From the NCBI GenBank assembly GCA_021399435.1, contig JAJTUP010000027.1, forward strand, positions 1-64,000: a DNA stretch of 64,000 bases, read 5' to 3'. A program made the position numbers and the translations under genes. The stretch is from Diaporthe sp. PMI_573. Lineage: Eukaryota; Ascomycota; Sordariomycetes; Diaporthales; Diaporthaceae. Under the pieces are notes generated by a model, which was not told the DNA's origin, made no database searches, and saw nothing but the letters and a program-made list of their open reading frames with translations. Shown here one piece after another: positions 49,253 to 59,350 of the stretch (within the stretch, counting starts at the first letter, position 1; every line of letters starts with the position of its first letter).

Positions 49253-52200
49253 GATTCTTGTAATCTTGGGAAGTAGGAAAACACCAACTTATAATTAACG
49301 TTGCCGCTTGTCCAGTGCCATCAGTACTTGGGGATAAGACGTTAAAGTCCGAAATGTGGGCTTCATAACCGAGTGTAAAGTGGATATCGGAGTTCCACTG
49401 AAGACAGTGACATCGGGTAAAAGACTTTGGGCTACCTGAGTAAGGTGGGGGCGGAAATACAATTACCAGCACGGCTTTGGCTTGGCCAACTTCTCCAGGG
49501 CTAGAATGATGATCCCTGTCTAGGTGACTTCATATGTACGTTGTATGGACTGTATTCGAGATGTCAATGGCAGGATACTTCCAGGAGAGGAAAGGAGATG
49601 GCGTTTTGGAGAGGCTTGAAGGCTTGAGAGATGTTCAACCCATACTCCGACCGGCCCTCAACCCTCACCTTCACAAATCTTATATTTGGTTGAGGCTACC
49701 GTCTTTTTCAGGGAACAGAACTTTTGAGTATGACATTGCAACCCGCTGCCCCACGCCACGCCTCCAAGATCCAGTCACTGCAGGGCTGAGCGACGCCTGA
49801 CGTGACACAGCCCGCAGTGACAGCAGTGACCAAACGCGCGTGGCACACACTTTACCCAGCACCTAGGTTGCTGTACACTGTAGCTTGCATGAGCTTCACC
49901 CAAAGGGCCACACCATCCAAACACCCTGCCACTGCGCCGCAATCGTCCCCCCTTTATAAGCAAGCAAAACTCTCTAATCCTTAACACGGAGCAAATTGGT
50001 GTCTATAGTGCAGTTGCTCAAGGTCAACCCGCCCATTCATGAATATGATGAGTTTGCAGCAGTATGATAGTACCTCGAAGGTGCCCTGTTCAATTCCTGG
50101 GATTTGGTGTTTTCTGCTCATTTTTTGTTTTCTTTTTTTTGGCCCTCACTCTTTCCCTCCTTCATTTGTCCCTCCCCGTCCCTGATCCTCCTTTCTACAC
50201 TCTCCTTTCTACGCACCGCCTTTCCTCCTATCTTCAATTGTGGTAGAGTCACGGAGATAAGGTTGTCTCCGACAGCTCAATCCGAACACCTGCACATGAA
50301 TCGCGTCGAATCGAAATGAATTTTATTGATGCGTTGGCGGTACCTCTGTCAGTAATTTGCCTCACGACAGGCTGAATGCACAGGAGACGGTGTTTCACAG
50401 AAGAGCGGCATTCAAACCCAGCAATTCGGCACTCACGGCCAGCCTTCACGTTGCAGATATACTTGATCACAGGTAGAGAAACTCGAGTGCACTGTTTACC
50501 ATGTACATGGATATGGCCTCAGCCTGGTTAGACAGAAATGTGGCGGGGTGCTTGCCACCCCCCCCCTCTCTCCCGTGGAATCCTTCCTCATACCATGACA
50601 TATGCTCATAGCGGTAAAGTGAAAATCCGAGTTGGCGCCGACAGTAATCCCACAATTCCCTTCAATCAAAGAGTCCGGGGGGGGGGGGATACAGGGCAGC
50701 TTGAGTTGACCGATGAGACCAACATTGCTTACAACTCAGACCAGGATTCACATCAGAATTTCAGCAACCTCAGGGTCCAATAACATCCTGTGGTGCTACA
50801 CGAATCAGAATCTGCGAGCTTCGCCTGAGGCTTGCTGTTCGACCACAGACTGTTTTCAAACCCGAAAATGCTATGTTTACAGTGCTACCTAAGTAGAGTA
50901 GTGGGACTTTGAGGCAACAATAACGACCGTCCTGTTCCATAGCGAATTTGGGAAGCCGAGAGACAGAATTGGTTATGGTCAGGGGTCCTAGGCGCCACTT
51001 TGAGACCATATCTCAAGGGATACCGTGCGAAAAGCAGTTTGCACGAAGGCTGAGACGAATCATAGAGATACAATCTCATCCGCCTCATTATGATGGTTTG
51101 GGAAACCTTAAGACCTCGGTCTCAAAGCCGGTATGTGGCAGTGAACAGGGGTCCCGCACGCCTATTTGAAGCGTGCCTTCTGGCCCTTGTGCAGTTAGAT
51201 TCTAGCCACATATGCCCACTTCTAATGTGCCATCTTGGGGCTCGTGTGGAATGGGGAGCTGCACTCATTGGGAAACTGAAGCACCTCTGGAGTGATGTTT
51301 GGTTCAAAGACTGAAGATCTCGGAGCCACTGGATATCAAAATTGTGCCCACAGGTCTTCTAACCACTCTTAAGAGTGGCTTTGTGATACTGTGGCTTATG
51401 GGAACATTCCTCCACTGGACTATTCATTGTGTTCCTCTCAATTCGCTTTATGTAAACGTCTGGTTGCTGTGCTTCAACTGTGGACCATACATTCCAAGAT
51501 AATGAGGTAAGGGTGGAATCTTTCTCGTGCACAAGCATACTACATGATGATGGCTGCTTGTGTCGGAATAATAAGGTGCCCACAACCTTATGATCGCAAA
51601 GGTTGTAAAAGTACCCCAAATGTTTTCGGATTTCAAATGTCTTTGAAGGTATCATTCACGTACTCAGCATTACCCTACCTAGGTAAGGTACGGATCTTAG
51701 AACAACCAAAAAGCCAGACAAAGCAGATTATACGCACTGAGAATGCTCAAAGTCACTCTACTTCTGATTGAAATCTCTAGCCTTGCTAAGCGGGTACCTT
51801 CCACTTGACACACTTGAGCCCGCCTTTGAAAAAAAGGAAAAGAAAAAGAAAAAGAAAAAAGTGTATTTCGCTAAGACCATCAAATTGACACAATTGAATA
51901 TACCGGTTTATGTAGGTTGCTCTTTCAATTGTCTCCTGCCCAGAACATTCTTCATCACCATATCCGGGGCTGACTCTGATCGAAGCCCTCGCGAAAGTGT
52001 CGGACTTGTGCAAAACTCTCGGAATAGCTCCCAACAGTATGCCGAATATCTTTTATTATGGCGGTATCAAAGGGCTATTGTTACCCAGCATGGAAGCCAA
52101 GATTTCCGTCATATGGCGACCTTGAACGAAATGTGAGGCACAATATATCAAACCTCACTCAATCTGGTTCGGCTGTCTGAATCTATCTGCGAAACCCGAT

Positions 52201-53665
52201 TCTTTCACAGTATCGGTTACCAGCTCTCGATAGGTGGAGCCAGCGAAAACACAAGAGTTTATACTTGACTCTTTTACTGCTTTGAGTGCGAACATGACCA
52301 AAGCAGTCTTTCGTGATGATTTTGACGACAGTTTTCGACACACAGGATCTACTTGGTGTGAAAATCTTGGATGACTTTTAATACGACAGTATGATGGACT
52401 TTATATGGTTTAGGGACGAATGTGTAGGCAGACAACCCCCTTCCAATGTGGAACACGATAGTCAAGAGCTACTATATGGAAATATTTGCGTATGATCGAC
52501 AGACGGAGCTAGTTGAGGGGATCACCTATGCAGCTTGCATTACAGTTGTTGGCTGGGAGCACTTCGTGCCGCCCGGGATATGCGATGAGACGAAATTAGT
52601 CATGATTGTTAAAATCACCTCTCCTTCCACACTTATGAATTTCTGGTCCGTATCAAATTCAGGCAGACACGCTTACGACATGTTTACTCATTATCATAAA
52701 AGGGCATCGGTCCAACTGTCTCTGCAAACCTTTGACTTGTATTAGTTGGATTCAGTTGAACTGCTGTATGTGAGGTTTGGCAGTCTCACCCAGCTCCTAA
52801 CCCCGTTCTCTGCAGCTTCTTCCAGAAGTTTCAGATGATTTCCTCATGATACACTATTTGTTCGGCTTTCAAAATTATGAACAATACCGTCCTATGCGTA
52901 TTTAGGTTTGTGTAGTTTGATATTACTAATTTGGAGATTTTAGGACTCATTTAATGGTAATTGTCGACAGTTCAACGTTTCGCCAAGGCATTGTTACAGG
53001 ATTATGACTGCTAGAAAATCTTCTTTCCATAGCGTGAATAGTAATTTCGTTTAAACTTGGTAGAGCTTCGGGGGAGAAATATGCCGTTTGGCCCGTTTTT
53101 GGATCTGAGCCTCGGACTCCGACGGCACTCAAATTAGACTTTCATCTGAAGCACCACGCGTTGTCAGGAGAAAGCTTAACAGTGAACACGACAATGCTGT
53201 GTGCGGTCGTCCTAGGTTTCAGATAGTACTCCTGATCACTTGGCATATGCACATTACCTCTCTGATAGGGGTCCGGATTCCAGTCTACCGGCGCAACTGC
53301 TCAGCAACAAGCTGAATACCCATCTACGGTGGATCTACCCAAGGTTGACAATGACTCTCATGCGAGGGTGTTCGTCTCATCAAAAAGTCTACAAGGATGT
53401 CGTGATGGGATAGTCAGCTAAGCTGACGGCTGATTCCGACTATGCCTTGTTGTCCATAAGATCCGCCCGGAATCCCTCTTTCCGGATGAGTCGTCCCTGA
53501 TGCCTTCTAGATTCATATCTTATGGCAACGCTCACTCATTAGGAACCAACCCAGAGGATTGTTCTGTACAGTCCGGCGCTGGACGCTCGCTTCCTTCGTT
53601 TATTTAATTGTATTCACTCTTTGTGTGTGGCCGCTCTTTGCTATCAAGTATCAAAACATTACGAA
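49253..53665. other. gene-poor interval, 4413 nt
   Basis: I see no recognisable gene. Short open frames occur on both strands without family resemblance or good splice partners. Landmarks are a C run near 50560, a G run at about 50680-50690, and a lysine-like A/AG-rich run (AAAAAGAAAAAG) at about 51828-51860. The stretch lies between the last intact gene and the transposon block. It may be decayed sequence, but no RIP signature as strong as in the retrotransposon is visible. Confidence 0.4.
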
Positions 53666-53854
53666 ATGGCAGTCTCCACTCTAATTACTGCGCTCTTCGC
53701 CGCGGCGGCTGTCGCACATGGTGTAATCAGGGATCCGCCCTCTCGAGTTTTAGGCCCATCGATTAATGATCATTTTCGTGACGCTCCGGCATTTTTTTCT
53801 GCATATATGGGGTCGGCCTGGGGAAAAGTCGCCGCCATATATATGTGGCGTTAA
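53666..53854 (+). pseudogene. 5' remnant of a secreted protein, possibly LPMO-like
   Basis: A 62-codon frame begins with a textbook signal peptide (MAVSTLITALFAAAAVAHG). Cleavage after Ala would leave an N-terminal His, followed by GVIRDPPSRVLGP. That is the opening of copper lytic polysaccharide monooxygenases and related chitin-binding type-4 proteins (His-brace His1, then PP-x-R-x-x-G). Resemblance stops within about 15 residues, and the frame ends in AT-rich DNA just before the transposon block. It looks like a first exon cut off by repeats; a short secreted peptide is a weaker alternative. Confidence 0.35.
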
Positions 53855-54369
53855 TGGTGAGTTGTGTGCCTCGTATATATGCCGCCTAAGTGCACGGGCC
53901 GCTGTTTAAAAGGCGTGAATAGTGGCGCATACTTACTTGTAAATAACATTGGCTGTAATACCTTGTGTCTTTTGCCCGGTTGACCTGTAATTATTACTTC
54001 TGCAACAAATTACTTCTACAATTAACTACTTACAAAACCAGACATCTTTCTATCACTACTACCACCCTACATAGATACCAATCTCGGCCTAATATAGATA
54101 AGGTTAACATTAATAACCTAAACAATGTCTAGATTGCCCTTTAGGCGTTTCTCATTAAATATAAGCTCACCCTTTTTAATATACAAAGCTGAGCCAGGAT
54201 ATTAGCAAGATTATACCAGTGGCTAACTTATAGAGGGCCCAGACTAAGAAAACAGAGAGTAACGAGAAAATCAAAGACATAAGCTCCAGCATCCTCTACA
54301 TAATAGTTATACAGGTATTGAGAAAATAGCCGCTATACTAGCTGCAAAAGCAACGCGCTGCACTTACAA
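53855..54369. other. AT-rich unrecognised DNA left of the retrotransposon
   Basis: Composition and TA-rich words resemble the RIP-damaged element next door. It may be a remnant of an older repeat into which the retrotransposon inserted. No coding motif recognised. Confidence 0.35.
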
Positions 54370-54374
54370 GTTAG
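54370..54374. repeat. left target-site duplication GTTAG
   Basis: Five bases immediately before the TG start of the 5' LTR are identical to the five bases after the 3' LTR (63952-63956). Confidence 0.9.
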
Positions 54375-54866
54375 TGTTATGAACCAACAAGCGTAGCACC
54401 CAAGGGACCCATTTCGATAACCCCGGCAGCCAGAACCAGATACCACGACGCAACCCTGCAGACACTTGAGGGCGAAGTCAGCAAAGCATGCCAAGGCCAG
54501 GGTTAGGGTCAGGGACCCACTAACCAGGGTGGACCAACAGGACTAACGAGCGGTCTAGACAGCTACAAGGCTGGACCATACTAGTCAACGAACGGTCCAT
54601 ACGGTCTATTACCAACAACGGATAAAGAGTCAGGACATATAAGGACATGGTTATCACTATAGTAGATAGCTTTCATAAAACAGACTCTTTAGTTATTAAT
54701 CTAAGTATTTAGTCTAATAACTAGATAGCCTTATAGCTAGTAATCATACTTAAAGAATTATCATACCTTATACTACATAGTTAAGTATCACCTCTATACT
54801 GTATTACTAACATAAACCCTATAGGTTACCTACTAAACCCTATAAAGGTTTAGTATAATCATTACA
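54375..54866 (+). repeat. 5' LTR (492 bp)
   Basis: Begins TGTTATGAACCAACAAGCG and ends TCATTACA. It aligns without length difference to 63460-63951; the visible differences are mostly transitions, as expected if each copy was hit independently by RIP. That makes LTR divergence useless as a clock. Confidence 0.93.
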
Positions 54867-54899
54867 TTTTAATAACTCTTGTTTAGTATGGCTATGTGG

Positions 54900-56300
54900 T
54901 TACTAACTATGTAATATCAATAATACCATGGTACCTTAGACTCCTACTACCTCCCAGGTCGCCTAGACTAAGGCTGACCCTATCAAGGAAATAGGTGATT
55001 AGATTAGCTAACTCTAGTAGGAGATCATATATCTCTATACCCTCTAGCAAGCCAAGGCTTTCAAGATAAACAAGCCTAGCCCCTATAAGGGAGACAAGGG
55101 AACCCTCTAGGGGTTCCTCATATAGTATCATACCTACTTTAAGCACAACTACCTCTAGTTTGAAACCTACTATAACAAGATTATCTTTACTAGACACCGC
55201 CTTGAAGGAAACGTACTTGTTTAGTTTAAACCCACCCTAAGGGACTATCTAGAAAATAACGAAAAAGACTAGGACGACAATACTAAGAAAATCTTCAAAA
55301 TCTTTAACCATTTTAAACAAGCTCTTAAGGATACTTTTAGAGACCCTGATAAAGACAGGACTGCTAAAAGGTAGCTTATATAGCTTAGATAGACCGGGTT
55401 AACGTCAACCTATACGGCCTACTTCAAACAACTCACCACCCATATTAGTTAGGGAGAGGATGTACTTATGAGCTAGTTTTACAAAGGACTTAAGGAGAAT
55501 GTTAAGGATAAAATTACTAAGCTAGATCAACCTAATAACTTTACTAAATATATATCTATAGCTATATATATTAATAACTACCTCTTTGAACGAAGGCAGA
55601 AACAACAACGTAAGATACCTAATAACTCGTGGAAGCCTCAGAACTAGCTAAATATAGGAAGGAAGTACTAGCACAGTAGTAGCTTCCGCAATAACCATTA
55701 ACCCCGACACTAGCAGGGATATAATAGCACGGCTAGTAGAACTCATTCAAGCCCTATGAAACTCAATACAGTATAACGAAAACCAACTAGTAAAAAATAC
55801 TATAACTATGGAAAGCCTAGACACTTTATAAGGGAATACTACTAGCCTAAGAAATAATAGAAGCTAGTCTCTAAAGGACGATGACAGGTTAATATAACTT
55901 AATGACAAGAATTATACTAGTAGTGTAGCTATTTACTTAACAAACAATGCCTGGTATACCTGGAAGGCAAGATACCTTATATATATTAACCCAACCTTTA
56001 TATAGAGTATTTAATCCACCCTAATAAGCAGGAACCCGAGAATCTAGACAACCTACCACCTATTTCCAAGAAAGTAGCAGATACTGATAAACAACACAGA
56101 ACCCTTAATTAGATCTTCTACTTTAATAATTAGTACATACTATACCTTTTGGAGAAAGAAGCCTCTAGATAGTTTCCTAAGGAATCTTGACAGGAAAGAT
56201 AGTTAGTAATGGGAAGACAAGGACTACTATATAATATAGTAATAAACAATAGCAACTTGGATTATTTAAGTAACGAGTATGTAGGAATGAACGACTCCTA
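54900..56300 (+). pseudogene. Gag of the retrotransposon, RIP-inactivated
   Basis: One frame from about 55072 (KPSPYKGDKGTL) to the knuckle at 55795 reads as a Ty3/gypsy capsid (KIFNHFKQALKD, TAYFKQLTTHIS, KGLKENVKDKITKL) interrupted by stops. The knuckle KYYNYGKPRHFIREYY at 55795-55842 has tyrosines where the CCHC motif needs cysteines, explained by TGC/TGT to TAC/TAT changes. Outer limits are approximate. Confidence 0.85.
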
Positions 56301-57499
56301 GAAAGATGCCCAAAAAGAAGGCGGTCCGCCATAGACCAACTAACTAACGAAACAAGACGAAGCCCCTACCGAAAACCCTAACGAAAACCCTGAAAGATAC
56401 CTAGGACGTAGCATCCCCATCACTCTAGATACCAGTACTACCAGGATCGCTATTACAGGAATCCAACTAATTTAAATAATCAAGGAACTTAGCTAACCAC
56501 CTAAAAAACATAGGACAAGCAACAAACCATACCTATAGCCAGGACACCTAGAACACAAGGAAATCTCCTGGGCCTCCTATATCTAAAATCTCTACCATAC
56601 TTACTTTAGAGAGAAAGCCAAGTTTAACCTATTTCCCTAACGCTTTAATAAAGGACCTATCACCAGGGTATACAAGAAAGACGAGCTCTACTACTAGAAG
56701 CCTAGCAAACATCACAAAGAGAAAGCCTACACCCTTCTCATTCTAAACCCCCAGCTACCCTTAGAATACCTATATAGTAGACGGCGACCCCAGGACTACA
56801 GATCACCAGGATACCCCATTTACAGGGAATACAAGCTAATAAGCTAGCACTACGACCACTTAAGGAAACAATATGCTACAGGAACCTAGATTAAGACCTA
56901 GCAAGAATTAGGAAAAGACAACAATCACTTATAGAGAGACAACAGTCAATCATAGACTAACAGTCCCTATATACAACACAGACAAGCAACTATATATACA
57001 TTCTACTAAAAACAGAAATTAACAGAAAAACATACAATATACTATTAGATAGTAGCGCTCAGAGTAACTTTATATTACTAAGAATTATTAACAAGGATAA
57101 GATCCTATAGTATTAGAAGAAAGACCCCTATAGACTTAGTACTATAGAAGGTATAGAAGTAGGATATAGAAACAGAGTAATTAATATAGAGACTAATTAT
57201 TTACCTATCTTAATCCAAGGACACAAGACTTCTATAACTCTAGACATTATAGATACAGCATAGTATAAACTAATCTTAGGACTTCTATAGCTAAGAGCCA
57301 CAAATCTCTAAATTGATTAGACTACTAGCTAGATCTTTTAAGACAATGCTGTTCTCTAAAAGAAGGTTGTAATTAATAGTGCGGGATAGAGTTTAGTCAC
57401 TAAGGACAGTAAAGAAATATGCTCAAACAAACCCATAAATACCTCTAGAAGTAATTAAGAAGAAACTCAGCTTTAGAAAAACAGAGAAGGATTAGACTA

Positions 57500-57542
57500 A
57501 CGTCCCCGGCCCGGCTTCCGCCCCCCCCCTGATTCCGCCCCC
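57500..57542 (+). repeat. left terminal inverted repeat of the pogo element (43 bp)
   Basis: Perfect reverse complement of 59308-59350. It contains two runs of C (nine in the first) separated by TGATTCCG, so the TIR is itself internally repetitive. Confidence 0.93.
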
Positions 57543-57547
57543 TTCCC

Positions 57548-59188
57548 TCACGACCGCCCCCTTCGCCTCGTCGCCGACGACGCCGCCACCACGATAGTTG
57601 ACCTCGCTTCCGATGGTGTTTCCGACTCTTCTGAAGCGTCGCTTTCTTCTGATACCACCCCCGCTTCAATCTGAGTCCTCCGAATGGCCTCGATATCGGC
57701 GAAAAGTTCATTCGGGTCAAGTTGAACCTTCTTCCTTCGGACTACCCTACTGGCTTCAATCTGGGCTTCCAACTCTCGGGCTTTTTGTGAGGACATCGTC
57801 AGATCGACGTCTATCTGGTCCCAACTTTTGAGGATTTTCCTGAAGAGGAGTCGTGATGTGGGGCTGAGATTCTTCTGACGGGCATACCGAGCCACCATAC
57901 CCCTTAGGTCTTGAGATCGCTTAGGGGTCGCAAAAATGGTCCCTCGAGGCCGACAAAAACACTTATCAGTGCAGAAATGGCTGCTGGAGCTATTGGTACC
58001 GCCAGATTCCAACGATCTCGCTTCCTTCTCGCGATTATCGGCGATAAAGTGGCTTCCGAGTGCCCTATGCTTAGACACTGGCCAGAGACCAGTCGCCCGC
58101 CAGCCAGAACGTATATTTGCTTCCGTTAAAGTGTTAATTCGAGCCTTGTGATAGCAATAAAGAAACCGTTTCTTTGCCACGACTGTTGACGAATCGTGCC
58201 CTCCCTGGTGATCGAGATGCTTCTTAAATGCGAGCTTTAGAGGGCCGAAGATCGCCACATCGAGCGGTTGCAGCATATGCGAAGTATGGGCGGGCAAAAA
58301 AACGATATACACCTTATTCGAGAAGCATTCCCACATAAACTCGACCGTTGTATGTGTATGGTGCCCATCGATTACGAGAAGGCGCCATTCTAATGGGTCC
58401 TCTGGTACTGTTTGAGGAAGGAAGACCTTCCGAAGCCAGTGGATAGCAATAGGTTCCTCCATCCACCCCTTCTTCGTCGCCGTGAACTGCCAGCCCTCGT
58501 GATCTTCAAGGGCGATAGGAAACCACTGCTGCTGAATGCTGAGTCCCTTAAAAATAACGAGTGGGACGAGGAACTTGCCCGTGGCGGAGATACACTCAAG
58601 GAAGGAGGTCCACGCTCTCGAATTAAAGTCCTTCTGAAGAAGCTGGCTTCCTTCCGAATAGCCGATCGTGAGCGCCTTCTCGGACTTGCCCTCCATCAGC
58701 CCGCCCTCGTCGGCATTCCATCGGTTGGCCGGCTTAATTGCCTTCACGATAGGCAACTGCATGAAGTCAAACCACGACCCAACGTTCTTTTTGGTAGCTG
58801 CCCTTAGCCGTTTAGCCTCAACGCGCTGGTACTTACGGCTTTGGAGGATAGGGTGACGAAGGAGGAAGGCCCTCAGCCACTTCCTTCCGAGAGGAGCGAC
58901 CTCCTTCCCCGACGAGGCCATTCGGGCTGCCAGAGCCCTCGTTTCCCAGCGAGTTAACGCATGGCCCAAGCTGCTTTGGTTGATAAGGAATAGGGCCAAT
59001 CGATCCTCCTGATCATCAGAAAGAGGCCTCTGAGGTTCGTGAGAAACGCGCTGACTTTGCGCGCCGGCGAGGCGATCGCGAAGTGTGGAACGGGGGATAT
59101 GCCAGGTCCTGCAAGCCTGCTTGACGGGCATTCCATCCCTGCACGCAACAAGGGCGTCATGGATCTCGGCTTCCCCATAGGGCTTCAT
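57548..59188 (-). CDS. pogo-family transposase (HTH-psq, DDE superfamily)
   Basis: Single exon, 546 residues from the ATG at 59188. The N-terminal psq-type helix-turn-helix starts at MKPYGEAEIHDALVAC and ends at STLRDRLAG. A CENP-B-type second DNA-binding region follows (LSDDQEDRLALFL to GRKWLRAFLLRHP). The catalytic core has the acidic triad in NADEGG, LLVIDGHHTH and MLQPLDVAIFGPL. The C-terminus is a charged tail. No stop, frameshift or missing catalytic acid is seen, so it may be active. The open frame continues upstream of 59188 without an ATG, and a TATA box lies in that upstream part, which supports this start. Confidence 0.93.
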   Translation of the reverse strand: MKPYGEAEIHDALVACRDGMPVKQACRTWHIPRSTLRDRLAGAQSQRVSHEPQRPLSDDQEDRLALFLINQSSLGHALTRWETRALAARMASSGKEVAPLGRKWLRAFLLRHPILQSRKYQRVEAKRLRAATKKNVGSWFDFMQLPIVKAIKPANRWNADEGGLMEGKSEKALTIGYSEGSQLLQKDFNSRAWTSFLECISATGKFLVPLVIFKGLSIQQQWFPIALEDHEGWQFTATKKGWMEEPIAIHWLRKVFLPQTVPEDPLEWRLLVIDGHHTHTTVEFMWECFSNKVYIVFLPAHTSHMLQPLDVAIFGPLKLAFKKHLDHQGGHDSSTVVAKKRFLYCYHKARINTLTEANIRSGWRATGLWPVSKHRALGSHFIADNREKEARSLESGGTNSSSSHFCTDKCFCRPRGTIFATPKRSQDLRGMVARYARQKNLSPTSRLLFRKILKSWDQIDVDLTMSSQKARELEAQIEASRVVRRKKVQLDPNELFADIEAIRRTQIEAGVVSEESDASEESETPSEARSTIVVAASSATRRRGRS

Positions 59189-59257
59189 GATGACTAGGTT
59201 GATGCTTGGAAGAAGTTTGGTGACCAGAAAAAATTCTCTCGGAAAGATATGGTTGAG

Positions 59258-59265
59258 TTTATATA
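59258..59265 (-). promoter_or_regulatory. TATA box of the pogo transposase gene
   Basis: TATATAAA on the minus strand, about 70 nt upstream of the transposase ATG and inside the element. It is well placed for a core promoter. Confidence 0.6.
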
Positions 59266-59307
59266 GGGTGGGGGCAGACGCGTACACGCGTGAACGCGGA
59301 TGTGGGG

Positions 59308-59350
59308 GGGGGCGGAATCAGGGGGGGGGCGGAAGCCGGGCCGGGGACGT
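59308..59350 (-). repeat. right terminal inverted repeat of the pogo element (43 bp)
   Basis: Perfect partner of 57500-57542, followed by the TA target duplication. Confidence 0.93.

Larger units (their letters stand above)
57500..59350 (-). mobile_element. pogo-type DNA transposon, intact, nested in the retrotransposon
   Basis: An 1851-bp element with perfect 43-bp terminal inverted repeats starting ACGTCCCCGGCC, flanked by TA on both sides (57498-57499 and 59351-59352). It carries one long transposase gene on the minus strand. It is GC-rich and has an uninterrupted gene, in contrast to the AT-rich, stop-filled host element, so it inserted after the host had been mutated by RIP. Confidence 0.95.

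Noticed and set aside
50040..50105. tRNA-like tail (CTGTTCAATTCCTGG)
   Set aside because: No matching acceptor stem, D-arm or anticodon arm upstream.
54907..55197. 96-codon minus-strand frame over the start of Gag
   Set aside because: Antisense of the Gag frame, whose knuckle and capsid motifs are on the plus strand; unlike the 62.7-63.4 kb frame it shows no independent RIP-stop pattern.
59189..59287. 33-codon upstream extension of the pogo transposase
   Set aside because: No ATG, and the TATA box lies within it; the psq domain starts at the 59188 ATG.
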